From positions 558,001-622,000 of the forward strand of contig CAWJJQ010000003.1 of NCBI GenBank assembly GCA_963843255.1: a stretch of DNA of 64,000 bases, in the 5' to 3' direction. Source of the stretch: Bog-159 sp963843255 (GTDB lineage Bacteria; Acidobacteriota; Terriglobia; Bryobacterales; Bryobacteraceae). The position numbers and the translations under genes were made by a program. The notes beneath the pieces were generated by a model, which saw nothing but the letters and a program-made list of their open reading frames with translations, made no database searches and was not told the origin of the DNA. Within the stretch, counting starts at the first letter, position 1, and every line of letters begins with the position of its first letter. This document shows positions 35,981 through 44,329 of the stretch, one piece after another.

Positions 35981-37236
35981 CGGAGATCGTCAAGACCGCC
36001 GTCCTTGCGGGAGCGGCGGTGGCGCTGGCGATAGCGGCCGCGGTGGTAGAGCCGGAAGCGCGCGTGCCGGCCATCATGAGCGATCAGGGGCAGGCCTTCT
36101 ATCCGAACTTCACGAGCCCGCAGGCGCCGCGCACCATCGAGGTGGTGGATTACGACGAGGCTTCCGCCACCGCCCAATTGCTGAAGGTGCAGTTCCAGCA
36201 GGGCAAGTGGCTGATCACTTCTCACTACAATTACCGGGTGGATATCGGCGACCGCCTGGCCAAGACATCGGCGGCGCTCATGGATCTGAAGAAGGACATG
36301 GTGCGGTCGGACTCGCCGCTCGATCACGCCAAGTACGGCGTAGTGGATCCGCTGGACGATAAGGCGCCCGGCCTGACGGGGCGCGGCAAGCGCGTGACGC
36401 TGCGGGATGCGCACGGCGAGATTCTGGCGGACTACATACTGGGCAAGGCGGTGGAGGGTAAGGCGGGTTACCGCTATGTGCGGGTGCCGGGACAGAAGCG
36501 CACGTACGCGGTGAAGACGGATGCAGATCCGTCGGCACGTTTTGCGGACTGGGTGAACGCGGGGCTGCTGCGCATCGCCAGTGCTTCCATCCGCAAGGTG
36601 ACCATCAACCGGTACAACCTGGATCCGGCGGCAGGCCGCCTGAGCAACAATGAAACCACGGTACTGACGCAGGCAAACGGCGAATGGAAGACTGCTTCCG
36701 GCGAGAAAGTGAACATGGGCGCGGTGCACGCTATGGCCGCCGCGCTGGACGGGCTGAAGATTGTGGATGTGCGGCCGAAACCGCCCGGACTGGCCGCCGG
36801 CCTGCGCCACGAAGAAGTGGATCTCAATCTGGAAACCGCGTTGTCCCTGCGGCAGAAGGGCTACTTCATCACGCAGGAAGGGCGCGTGTATTCGAGCGAA
36901 GGCGATATGACGGTGGAGACGAACAACGGCCTGATGTACTCGCTGCGGTTCGGCGAGGTGGCCAGCGGCGACACCAAGTCCGGCGCTCCCAGCGACAACC
37001 GGCACCTGTTCGTAATGGTGCATTTCGATCCGGCGAAGGCGGCGGCTTATGGAGGCGACGCAGGGGCGGGAGAGCGCGCCTCGCGCGAGTTGAACGACCG
37101 GTTTGCGGATTGGTATTACGTGATCAGCGGCAAGGATTTCCAGACGCTGCGGCTGGGGCGCGGCGCCACGGCGCAAGCGGCCCAGCCTTCACCGCCGATG
37201 GTTCCGCGGGGGACGCCGCCAGTCCCGCCCCAGTAG
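35977..37236 (+). CDS. DUF4340-domain protein of the Gld-like ABC operon
   Basis: A 419-residue protein with one N-terminal membrane helix (TAVLAGAAVALAIAAAVVEP) and an outer part rich in DUF4340 features: GKWLITSHYNYRVDIGDRLAKTSAALMDL, YGVVDPL, YILGKAVEGKAGYRYVRVPGQKRTYAV and FADWVNAGLLRI. DUF4340 proteins commonly follow ABC-2/GldG genes, which agrees with the ATGA overlap here. It probably assists the transporter on the periplasmic side. The C terminus is Pro-rich. Function in the family is unproven. Confidence 0.85.
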   Translation: MTEIVKTAVLAGAAVALAIAAAVVEPEARVPAIMSDQGQAFYPNFTSPQAPRTIEVVDYDEASATAQLLKVQFQQGKWLITSHYNYRVDIGDRLAKTSAALMDLKKDMVRSDSPLDHAKYGVVDPLDDKAPGLTGRGKRVTLRDAHGEILADYILGKAVEGKAGYRYVRVPGQKRTYAVKTDADPSARFADWVNAGLLRIASASIRKVTINRYNLDPAAGRLSNNETTVLTQANGEWKTASGEKVNMGAVHAMAAALDGLKIVDVRPKPPGLAAGLRHEEVDLNLETALSLRQKGYFITQEGRVYSSEGDMTVETNNGLMYSLRFGEVASGDTKSGAPSDNRHLFVMVHFDPAKAAAYGGDAGAGERASRELNDRFADWYYVISGKDFQTLRLGRGATAQAAQPSPPMVPRGTPPVPPQ

Positions 37237-37273
37237 TTAGATAATTGGCGAGTTGGCCAGAAAACGTTGATCC

Positions 37274-37924
37274 ATGCAAATCGATCGCCAGGAATTATCC
37301 GCTCACTATGACTCGCTCTCCGATGAGGAGCTTTTGGAGCTCGACAGGGCGGAGCTTACCGAAGTTGCGCAGAAGTTCTACGACTCGGAACTTGCGAAGC
37401 GGCACTTGACCCCGGAGGGTACCGAAACCCCAGTAGAGCCGCATGGCAGGGCCGCGCCGGTGGATGCGGTAGAGGGCGCCGATGAGGACGAGGACGGCGC
37501 CGCTGTAATTAACTTCGACGCCGGACCCGAACCCGATTGGCTCGAGGACGCCACTTGCGCCCGCTCCTACGCAGTGTTGCCGGGAGGATCTGCCGCGGAT
37601 GCCGGCGACGCTCACGACGCGTTGGTTGCCGCCGGGATTCCGTGTCATATCTCTGTTAAGACCTTCGATCCGAATGACCCGAAACCGCAATACTATTACT
37701 GCGTGATGGTGCCGGGCGCGCGTAACCTGGAAGCCGCCAGCGCGCTGGCTATGGCGATCGACAATCCGAAAGAGGAAGAAATGTGGAGAACGCATTTCGA
37801 GGAACTTTCGGATGAGGAGTTGCGCGTGCTGAAATTCGACGCGATCTGTGCCGGGCTTCGGGACCGGCTTGCGCGTTTGAAGAGAGCTTATGACGACGAG
37901 GTCGCTCGACGAAAGGTGCGGTAA
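37274..37924 (+). CDS. Protein with DUF2007-like core between duplicated helical ends
   Basis: A 216-residue protein. The ends carry the same motif: HYDSLSDEELLELDRAELTE near residue 10 and HFEELSDEELRVLKFDAICA near residue 172, each followed by a Lys/Arg-rich helix. The middle (about residues 95-160) reads ARSYAVLPGGSAADAGDAHDALVAAGIPCHI and YYYCVMVPGARNLEAASALA, resembling the DUF2007 signal-transducing domain. An acidic low-complexity linker (EGADEDEDGAA) lies between. It follows the ABC operon by 37 bp. I do not recognise a named full-length family; cytoplasmic location is assumed. Confidence 0.65.
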   Translation: MQIDRQELSAHYDSLSDEELLELDRAELTEVAQKFYDSELAKRHLTPEGTETPVEPHGRAAPVDAVEGADEDEDGAAVINFDAGPEPDWLEDATCARSYAVLPGGSAADAGDAHDALVAAGIPCHISVKTFDPNDPKPQYYYCVMVPGARNLEAASALAMAIDNPKEEEMWRTHFEELSDEELRVLKFDAICAGLRDRLARLKRAYDDEVARRKVR

Positions 37925-37957
37925 GGTGGGACAGGCCGGGAGGGCCTGTCCTACGTC
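37925..37957. repeat. Dispersed hairpin repeat (single hairpin)
   Basis: gtgggacaggccgggagggc, then ctgtcctac, is a palindrome (GGACAGGCC against GGCCTGTCC) related to the second hairpin of the elements at 27941, 40984 and 60059. It starts directly after the stop of the preceding gene and could serve as its terminator. Confidence 0.55.
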
Positions 37958-38168
37958 AGTCGGAGCGGAGCGCCTGCACGATATCCACCCGCGCGGCGCG
38001 CAACGCGGGCAGCAGCGACGCAACCACCGCCGCGATCACTGCGCCTTCAGCGAGCACACCCGCGATCAGATGCCGCGGTTCGGCCCCGACCGCCAGCCGG
38101 ATGCCGAACTCGCGCGCCCGCTCTTGGGACCTTGGGGTCAAAGTCGGCACACATTGGCCAGTTAACAC
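37956..38168 (-). pseudogene. C-terminal fragment of an ADOP/MacB-type permease
   Basis: The frame contains RSQERAREFGIRLAVGAEPR, then HLIAGVLAEG, and ends with PALRAARVDIVQALRSD. These are the last FtsX helix and the terminal PARRA..DP..ALR.E motif of MacB-type permeases. The N-terminal ~800 residues and one membrane helix are missing, so this is a relic. It points to loss of a second ADOP gene at this locus. Confidence 0.75.
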
Positions 38169-38242
38169 CTCATATCGCTAGGCAACTCCGCCGGTTGGCG
38201 GCCGGCATGTGCCTTCACCGCGAAACCCAAGTAATATTGGGG

Positions 38243-38761
38243 TTAGGGTTTAACTGAACTGGCCAGCTTGCGCTCGCAATCCGGGCACAGCGAGTGAGTG
38301 AAGGCGGCTTCGGAATGATCGTGGATGTACATTTCCAATTGCCGCCACTCGTCTTTCTCGTCGCGCACCCGCTTGCACCAGGCGCAGATGGGCAGGAGTC
38401 CGCTAAGCACGCTCAGTTTGCGGTCGGAGGCGTGCAGCTTCTGTCCCAGCCAGCAGATTAGAACTCCCAAGCTGAGAAAGAGAAGGAACCGGGCGAGGGC
38501 GCGCAGATCGGTTGTCCGAAGAGCGCTCTCGCGGGGCAGGAACAGGAACCATTTAGCCAGGGCGGTCACCGCCAGGGCCACCAGTCCCGCGCGAACGCCG
38601 GTATACATCACGCTGATGGCGACCGCGCTCAGCAGCAACTGGTAGGAGTCCGGCGCGAAGACCGGAGATAGCATTCTTTGGAGTAGGACACTGAGCGCTC
38701 CGAGGCCCAATCCGAATAATACGGAAGCGATGGAGGACGGATCAGAACGCGAGATAGTCAC
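38243..38761 (-). CDS. DUF4118-type membrane protein with a C-terminal Cys-rich motif
   Basis: A 172-residue protein. The N-terminal ~110 residues contain about four membrane helices like the DUF4118 sensor module (LLSAVAISVMYTGVRAGLVALAVTALAKWF). The C-terminal ~50 residues read LLPICAWCKRVRDEKDEWRQ, then LEMYIHDHSEAAFTHSLCPD and CERKL. This C-W-C...H...H.LCPDC pattern is common at the ends of bacterial signalling proteins and could bind a metal ion. It lies about 100 bp downstream of the two-component operon on the same strand, with a REP-like repeat between. It may be a sensor lacking a catalytic domain. Confidence 0.7.
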   Translation of the reverse strand: MTISRSDPSSIASVLFGLGLGALSVLLQRMLSPVFAPDSYQLLLSAVAISVMYTGVRAGLVALAVTALAKWFLFLPRESALRTTDLRALARFLLFLSLGVLICWLGQKLHASDRKLSVLSGLLPICAWCKRVRDEKDEWRQLEMYIHDHSEAAFTHSLCPDCERKLASSVKP

Positions 38762-38778
38762 AAGGGTCTCTCCTTTAT

Positions 38779-38863
38779 CCGCGCAAAACGGGCGCCCCGC
38801 GCCGCTTGCATTGCAGAGGTTCTTGCTCTCGATGGCGGCACGGGAAACACGCCCTTTGCGCTA
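38779..38863. repeat. REP-like palindromic repeat, single copy
   Basis: Starts ccgcgcaaaacgggcgcccc and ends acacgccctttgcgct, like the tandem units at 4731-5020. It runs into the stop codon region of the response-regulator gene at 38861. Confidence 0.7.
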
Positions 38864-39511
38864 AGTGATCACTCCCTTGCGCACCGCATACAGGATCAGC
38901 TCAGCGGTACTATGCAGGTTCAGCTTCTGGAAGATGTTGCTGCGATGCGTCTCCACGGTATAGAGACTGAGATTCAGAATGGAGGCGACCTCCTTGGGTG
39001 TCTTGGCCTCGGCGAAGAGTTGGAGGGCCTCCCGCTCGCGGGTGGTGAGTAGCTCGTAGCTGTCTTCCACTTCGTTCTCGCGCATCTGGCGCATGTATTC
39101 GTCCACCAGCATTTTGTTGATGGCCGGGCTGAAGAACGCTTTTCCGCTGTTGACGGCGCGGATGGCATTGACCAGGTCGTACTCGGCCGAATCCTTCAGC
39201 AGGTAGGCGCGGCCGCCCGATTTCAGGGCTTTGAGCACGTAGCCTTCATCGGAATGCATGCTCAGAAAAACGATGCCGGTTTGGGGCAGCTTGGTGGAGA
39301 TCTGACGCGCAGCTTCGATGCCGTTGAGCATCGGCATGGCCACGTCGAGCACTACGATGTCGGGCTTGTGCTCTTCGGCCAAGGCTACGGCCTGGCGGCC
39401 ATCCGAGGCCTCGGCGACCACCTGGAAACCATCGTGGCTTTCGAGAAGCAGGCAGAGGCCGCGGCGCACCACGCGATGATCGTCGGCCAGCAGGATGCGG
39501 ATGTTGCTCAT
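38861..39511 (-). CDS. NarL/LuxR-type response regulator
   Basis: A 216-residue protein. The receiver domain has the acidic pair in ILLADDHRVVRRGL, the phosphoacceptor Asp in PDIVVLDVAMPMLNG, and the conserved Lys in YLLKDSAEYDL. The LuxR DNA-binding domain is LTTREREALQLFAEAKTPKEVASILNLSLYTVETHRSNIFQKL. Its start overlaps the stop of the upstream sensor-kinase gene as ATGA, so the pair is translationally coupled. On phosphorylation it should bind promoter DNA. The C-terminal end touches a REP-like repeat. Confidence 0.93.
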   Translation of the reverse strand: MSNIRILLADDHRVVRRGLCLLLESHDGFQVVAEASDGRQAVALAEEHKPDIVVLDVAMPMLNGIEAARQISTKLPQTGIVFLSMHSDEGYVLKALKSGGRAYLLKDSAEYDLVNAIRAVNSGKAFFSPAINKMLVDEYMRQMRENEVEDSYELLTTREREALQLFAEAKTPKEVASILNLSLYTVETHRSNIFQKLNLHSTAELILYAVRKGVIT

Positions 39512-40902
39512 GAGACAGCCTGCGCCGCCTGTTCGTCAGGCTGATGGATGGGCAGCAGGATGGAGAGCGTGGTACCACGGCCGGGCTGGGCTTCGATCGA
39601 GAGCGTGCCCCCCAAGTGGCCGGCGCGTTCCTGCATGCCTAGCAAACCGAGGCCACGCTCCTGTTCGGGGCGAAAGCCCTTGCCGTCGTCCTGGATGCTC
39701 AGCCGGATGCGGCCGGCCTCCTGTAGCACGCTCACGCGCACGGTGGTGGCTTCGGCGTGCTGCGCGCAGTTGTGCAGGGATTCCTGGACGAGCCGGTAGA
39801 TACAGGTTTTGTGTTCCTCGGGCAGGTCGTCGGATACGCCTTCGGCGGCGATCCGAACGCGCATGCCGGTGCGTTTGGAGACTTCGCGTCCCTGCCATTT
39901 GAGGGCGGGAACGAGACCCAGGTCGTCGAGCATGGAGGGCCTGAGCAACAGCGCCATGTTGCGCACTACGCCGACGGAATCCTCGACCAACTGCTTGATT
40001 TCTTCGAGCTTGCTCTGCGCGCCTTCGGTGTCGCGGGTGCGGATTCGGGCGGAGAGATTGGCCAGTTCGACACGCACGCCCGAAAGCGACTGGCCGACCT
40101 CGTCGTGCAGTTCGCGGGAGATGGCCCTGCGGTCGGCTTCCTGGGCCTCCACCAGGCGGGCGGAGAGCTGCTTGAGTTCGGCGCGCGCGGTGGCGCTCTC
40201 ATCATAGCGGGCGGCGGCTTCCCTCTCGAGCGCCATGATCTTGCGCATGCTGAAGACGGCCAGGATAAGGCCCACCGCGAAGGTCAACCCGATGGTCAGG
40301 ATGGAAAGGCGACGGAACTCCGAAAACATGGCGATCACTTCGTGTTTACCGGCGTCCAACTGGATGTCGTTGATGCCGGCGATCTCGTCGGCCATATGGA
40401 GCATGGCAGTGCGGCGCGGGAAGACTTCATCGCGGAGGAAAGGATAACCGCGGTCGCGCCTTTCGGCCGTGTTCCAGGTGAAGACGGGCGCCAGGATGCT
40501 CCAGTATTCCTCAAGCGACTGGGTCAGGGTGCGGAAAGGGGCGGTTTGCTGGGCGTTGAGCAGGGCGCGGTAGCCATCCAGGGCCGACTCCATGCGGTTG
40601 CGGGTTTTGAGCAAGCTGGCGCGATGGGCTTCGGCCTTGGCGGGATCGGGTTCGAGGAGGTAGTCGCGGACATAGGTGCCGGAGAGATAAAGGTCGGAGC
40701 GGATCTGTTCCAGCAGGCGGGTGCGGGAGAGGAAGCTTTCGCGGATTTCGTCGTTGCTGTGCTGGATCTGGCGGAGGCGGCGGACGTTATCGAAGCCGGA
40801 AAAGGCTAGAAGGAGGAGAAGGCCTCCGAACCCGATGGCTAGCACCAGACGGCTGTATGCGGCGATGCTGCCTGCCGTTCTGGCCGGCTGTAAAGATGCC
40901 AC
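39508..40902 (-). CDS. Membrane sensor histidine kinase (HisKA_3, NarX-like)
   Basis: A 464-residue protein. Membrane helices near residues 18-38 and 200-222 bracket a helical periplasmic sensor of about 160 residues (IQHSNDEIRESFLSRTRLLEQIRSDLYLSGTYVRDYLL), like CHASE3/four-helix sensors. A coiled linker leads to the HisKA_3 domain, where SRELHDEVGQSLSGVRVELA holds the phosphorylated His. The ATPase domain follows (YRLVQESLHNCAQHAEAT N-box, IQDDGKGFRPEQERGLGLLGMQERA, GRGTTLSILLP). It partners with the coupled NarL-type regulator. The signal is unknown. Confidence 0.92.
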   Translation of the reverse strand: MASLQPARTAGSIAAYSRLVLAIGFGGLLLLLAFSGFDNVRRLRQIQHSNDEIRESFLSRTRLLEQIRSDLYLSGTYVRDYLLEPDPAKAEAHRASLLKTRNRMESALDGYRALLNAQQTAPFRTLTQSLEEYWSILAPVFTWNTAERRDRGYPFLRDEVFPRRTAMLHMADEIAGINDIQLDAGKHEVIAMFSEFRRLSILTIGLTFAVGLILAVFSMRKIMALEREAAARYDESATARAELKQLSARLVEAQEADRRAISRELHDEVGQSLSGVRVELANLSARIRTRDTEGAQSKLEEIKQLVEDSVGVVRNMALLLRPSMLDDLGLVPALKWQGREVSKRTGMRVRIAAEGVSDDLPEEHKTCIYRLVQESLHNCAQHAEATTVRVSVLQEAGRIRLSIQDDGKGFRPEQERGLGLLGMQERAGHLGGTLSIEAQPGRGTTLSILLPIHQPDEQAAQAVS

Positions 40903-40983
40903 GTTCTTTAATTTACTGCGGATAGGGGGTGCCGGGGAATACTGTGGCGGAGGTAGTTATGGTTTTCTCGCACAGTACGGGCC

Positions 40984-41023
40984 GGGCTTAGAGCCCTCTG
41001 CAGGCCTTGAGGGCCTGCCCCAG
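40984..41023. repeat. Dispersed two-hairpin repeat element
   Basis: Hairpin one is gggct-tagagccc and hairpin two is caggcc-ttga-gggcctg, followed by cccca. It is the same layout as at 27941-27980 and 60059-60098. It lies between the stop of the acetyltransferase gene (41026, minus strand) and the start of the histidine-kinase gene. Confidence 0.65.
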
Positions 41024-41025
41024 AT

Positions 41026-43749
41026 CTAGTAGCGGTATTCGGCCTTTACCACTTCGTCTTCGGCCGAGTGGCGGAGGCTGAAGCCCAGCTTTTCGCAGAT
41101 GCGCATCACATCTCGATTGTCGGGGAGAATGTCGGCTTTGAGGCTGGCGAGTTTCTCATCGGCGCCCACGGTGATCAAGCGGGCGAGCAGTTCCTTGCCC
41201 AAGCCGCGGCCGTGGAATTTATCGCTGACGAGAACGGCTACCTCCGCATCGTTAGTGCCGAGGACGCGGGTGAGCCGGGCGACGGCCAGAATCTCGTTTT
41301 CACCGGAAGCCGGATTGCGCCGCTCCGCGACCAGAGCCATTTCACGGTCGTAATCGATGAAGCAGATGCGGGTCAGGCGCTCGTGGGCCACGCGCTGCGG
41401 CAGGTTCATCAGATGGAAGTAGCGGAGGTAGACGCTGCGCTCGGAGAGCGTGGCATGGAACTTGACCATCATAGGCTCGTCCTCCGGGCGGATCGGGCGG
41501 ACGGTCACTTCTGCGCCGTCTTTCATGGGCCAGACGGAGACATAACGGTCGGGGTAAGGCCGTATGGCGAGCTTGGGAAGATCTTCGGCGCGCATCTCGG
41601 GTCCATGCACCACGACGCGCGCGTCGAGCGCCACCAGGCGTTCGGGCGTGGCCAGAAGGGGATTGATATCGATCTCCTTGATCCAGGGCTGCTCCGCCAC
41701 CAGGCGGCTGAAGCGCACCATGATCTGTTCGAGTTCCGCGAGATCGACCGGTTTACGACCGCGCACGCCTTTGAGAGCTTTGTAGATCTTAGTCTGCTCC
41801 ATCATGCGGCGGGCCAGCGTGGTGTTGAGCGGAGGCAGGCTCAGGGCGCGATCCTTGAACACTTCGACCAACTGGCCGCCGGTGCCGAACAACAGGACGG
41901 GGCCGAACTGGCTGTCGAGGCTGCTACCGATGATCAGCTCGTAACCGTCACCGCTCTTGATCATGGGCTGGACGGTGACTCCCTGGAAGTGCTCCGCGCC
42001 CACCTTTTCCGTAACCGAGGCCTGAATCCGGCGCCAGGCACGATCCACGGCGTCGCGATCGGCGAGATTCAATTGAACGCCGCCGACATCCGTTTTGTGG
42101 GTGATCGTTTCGGAAAAAAGCTTGAGCACTACCGGGTAACCGAGGCGCTCGGCCTGCCCGACGGCCTCTTCCGCAGTTCGGGCGATCAGGGTGCGGACGG
42201 TGGGGATGCGATAGGCGTCGAGTACCTGTTTCGACTCGGTTTCGGTGAGGATGGTGCGGCCGGCGCGGCGCGCATTGTCGATGATCTCGTCGGTGAGGGC
42301 TTTGTTGGGCGCGTCATCCTGGGACAGCGTTGGCGTTTCGTACAGACCTTTCAGGTTATAGGCCCAGCGCCACATATAGGTGAACGCGCGGACGCCGGTA
42401 TCCGGGAACTGGAAGGTGGGAATCTTAGCCTGATTGAGGATGCCGATGCCGGCGGCGACGTCGGAGCCTCCCATCCAACTGGCCAGAATGGGCTTGCCTT
42501 CGAGCTTGGCGTAGGGTTTCAGGTGCTCGGCGGTCTGGGTGGGATCGGTCATGGACTGCGGGGTCAGGACTACCAGCAAGCCATCGCTGTTGGGATCCTG
42601 CGCCGCGATTTCGACAGCCTTGGCATAGCGTTCGGGGCTGGCATCGCCCAGCACATCGATGGGATTGTTGTGACTCCAGGCGGCGGGGAGGATTTTGTTC
42701 AGCGACTCGATGATTTCGGGCGAAAGCTCGGTCAATTCGCCGCCGCTGGCGATCAGGGCATCGGTGGCCAGCACGCCGGGGCCGCCCGCGTTAGTGAGAA
42801 TGGTCAGACGCGGACCTTTGGGGCTGGGCTGCTTGGAGAGCACCTCGGCCATGTAGAAGAGATCCGCGATGCTGTTGACGCGCAGCACGCCGCTGCGGCG
42901 GAAGGCGGCTTCCAGCACCTCGTCGCTGCCGGCCAGGGAGCCGGTATGAGACGCGGCGGCTTTGGCGGCGGCTTCGCTGCGCCCGGCTTTGATGACGATG
43001 ATCGGCTTGTTGAGGGCCACCTCGCGCGCGGCGGACAGGAAACCGCGGGCATCGCCGATGGTTTCCATGTAGATGACGATGCTGCGGGTGCGCGGGTCGT
43101 TGCCCAGGTAATAGATGAGATCGCCCCAGCCGACGTCGAGCATGGAGCCGATCGAAACGAAGGCGCTGAAGCCCACCATTTCGCGCAAGCTCCAGTCGAG
43201 CACCGCGGTACACAGGGCGCCGCTCTGGCTGATGAAGCCCACATTGCCGGGACGCGCGATGGCGGAGGCAAAAGTGGCGTTCAGGCCGGTGAGAGGGCTC
43301 ATCACACCGAGACAGTTAGGGCCTACGATGCGCATGTTGCCGCGGCGCGCCTCCACCATGATCTGGCGTTCCAGTTCCTGGCCGGCGGGACCGATTTCCT
43401 TGAAGCCGGCAGAGATGACGATGGCGCCCTTGACGCCTTCTTCCGCGCAATCGTGGATGATGCCGGGGACGGTGGCGGCGGGTGTGACGATGACTGCCAG
43501 ATCCACCTCTTCCGGCACTTCCGAGATGTGTTTGTAGGCTTTGACGCCGAGCACGCTGGGCCGCTTGGGGTTGATCGGGAAGACCGTACCGCCGAACGGG
43601 TTGCTGACCAGGTTCCAGAGAATGGTGCGCCCCACGCTGCCGGCGTTTTCAGTGGCGCCGATGACGGCGACGGTCTTGGGGGCGAAAAATACGTCGAGCG
43701 GCTGAGTACCTTCTTTGATGGCTTTGCGGGACGGTTTCGTCATTAGCAT
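41026..43749 (-). CDS. ADP-forming acyl-CoA synthetase fused to GNAT acetyltransferase (Pat-type)
   Basis: A 907-residue protein. Residues about 17-470 are the CoA-binding and succinyl-CoA-ligase-like domains (FFAPKTVAVIGATENAGSVG, MRIVGPNCLGV, VGFISQSGALC, SHTGSLAGSD with the conserved His). Residues about 480-700 are an ATP-grasp domain (LGYPVVLKLFSETITHKTDVGGV, EIDINPLL). The C-terminal ~160 residues are a GNAT domain (VTVRPIRPEDEPMM, VAVLVSDKFHGRGLGKELLARL, the acetyl-CoA loop). This order and length are those of Pat/YfiQ protein lysine acetyltransferases that control acetyl-CoA synthetase. It follows a DUF1858 redox gene by five bases. Confidence 0.9.
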   Translation of the reverse strand: MLMTKPSRKAIKEGTQPLDVFFAPKTVAVIGATENAGSVGRTILWNLVSNPFGGTVFPINPKRPSVLGVKAYKHISEVPEEVDLAVIVTPAATVPGIIHDCAEEGVKGAIVISAGFKEIGPAGQELERQIMVEARRGNMRIVGPNCLGVMSPLTGLNATFASAIARPGNVGFISQSGALCTAVLDWSLREMVGFSAFVSIGSMLDVGWGDLIYYLGNDPRTRSIVIYMETIGDARGFLSAAREVALNKPIIVIKAGRSEAAAKAAASHTGSLAGSDEVLEAAFRRSGVLRVNSIADLFYMAEVLSKQPSPKGPRLTILTNAGGPGVLATDALIASGGELTELSPEIIESLNKILPAAWSHNNPIDVLGDASPERYAKAVEIAAQDPNSDGLLVVLTPQSMTDPTQTAEHLKPYAKLEGKPILASWMGGSDVAAGIGILNQAKIPTFQFPDTGVRAFTYMWRWAYNLKGLYETPTLSQDDAPNKALTDEIIDNARRAGRTILTETESKQVLDAYRIPTVRTLIARTAEEAVGQAERLGYPVVLKLFSETITHKTDVGGVQLNLADRDAVDRAWRRIQASVTEKVGAEHFQGVTVQPMIKSGDGYELIIGSSLDSQFGPVLLFGTGGQLVEVFKDRALSLPPLNTTLARRMMEQTKIYKALKGVRGRKPVDLAELEQIMVRFSRLVAEQPWIKEIDINPLLATPERLVALDARVVVHGPEMRAEDLPKLAIRPYPDRYVSVWPMKDGAEVTVRPIRPEDEPMMVKFHATLSERSVYLRYFHLMNLPQRVAHERLTRICFIDYDREMALVAERRNPASGENEILAVARLTRVLGTNDAEVAVLVSDKFHGRGLGKELLARLITVGADEKLASLKADILPDNRDVMRICEKLGFSLRHSAEDEVVKAEYRY

Positions 43750-43754
43750 AAATT

Positions 43755-43970
43755 TTATTGGGGTGTGTTGGAGCCGAAGGCGGCGCGGTTGAGCGCCTCC
43801 ACTACGTCCAGGCTGGAGACGCCGTTCTTACGCGCTACGGTTTCGATGTCGCAATCGTCGCAACTGGTGCGGAAACCGAGCTCCTCGAACACGGCGACGG
43901 TTTCCGGATGCGACTGTTTCACGTCGCGGATGATCATGTCACGGCGGATTAATTGATCGAATCGAAACAT
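43755..43970 (-). CDS. DUF1858-like small redox-disulfide protein
   Basis: A 71-residue protein: MIIRDVKQSHPETVAVFEELGF, then RTSCDDCDIETVARKNGVSS and LDVVEALN. This follows the DUF1858 pattern (I.DVL..HPE...VF...G..C..C...LEEAA...G.....L...LN), with the Cys pair as C-D-D-C. Such domains are thought to form a redox-active disulfide. Only five bases separate it from the Pat-type gene, so co-expression is nearly certain, suggesting redox control of protein acetylation. That role is inference. Confidence 0.75.
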   Translation of the reverse strand: MFRFDQLIRRDMIIRDVKQSHPETVAVFEELGFRTSCDDCDIETVARKNGVSSLDVVEALNRAAFGSNTPQ

Positions 43971-44193
43971 TGCGGGGGCCTTTCCGGGTGGTGCTTCACC
44001 CTCTAATACAGAGTGTACCAGGAGAATCAGGTCGGAAACACAGGAATTTTGAGACGCGGGGGAGGGAGTGGGGGCTCGTGGGGGCTCGAGGGCGGCGTAC
44101 CGCCTTCCGTTGGTTGAGACCTATCTTCTGTTCTATTCACATCCCGGCAAAACAGGACATTTCTATTTTGCGTTGACAGGAGTTGGATTTCGC

Positions 44194-44222
44194 TTGACGC
44201 CACTTGCTTTTTGTTCTATAGT
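44194..44222 (+). promoter_or_regulatory. Near-consensus sigma-70 promoter
   Basis: TTGACG at 44194-44199 and TATAGT at 44217-44222 are separated by exactly 17 bases. Transcription would start near 44229, leaving a leader of about 100 bases before the ATG at 44330. The rest of 43971-44329 has no supported gene. Confidence 0.65.
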
Positions 44223-44329
44223 CCCGAATAACGCGCACAAGAGCGCAAATGCCAAAGGACCGGCTGGGTGCCAAGCTGAGCGCTAACCATAATGCGCTCA
44301 ATGGTTTGAACGGGACGGAGGGTGAAGTG

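Noticed and set aside
35572..37176. 534-codon minus-strand open frame
   Set aside because: Antisense to the GldG/DUF4340 genes; composition is His/Arg/Val-rich as expected for a shadow frame.
39757..40809. 350-codon plus-strand open frame
   Set aside because: Antisense to the sensor histidine kinase, which has all kinase motifs.
41068..43746. Long 892-codon open frame on the plus strand
   Set aside because: It is exactly antisense to the Pat-type gene, whose protein has complete family motifs. High GC content commonly leaves such shadow frames open, and the antisense translation resembles no protein I know.
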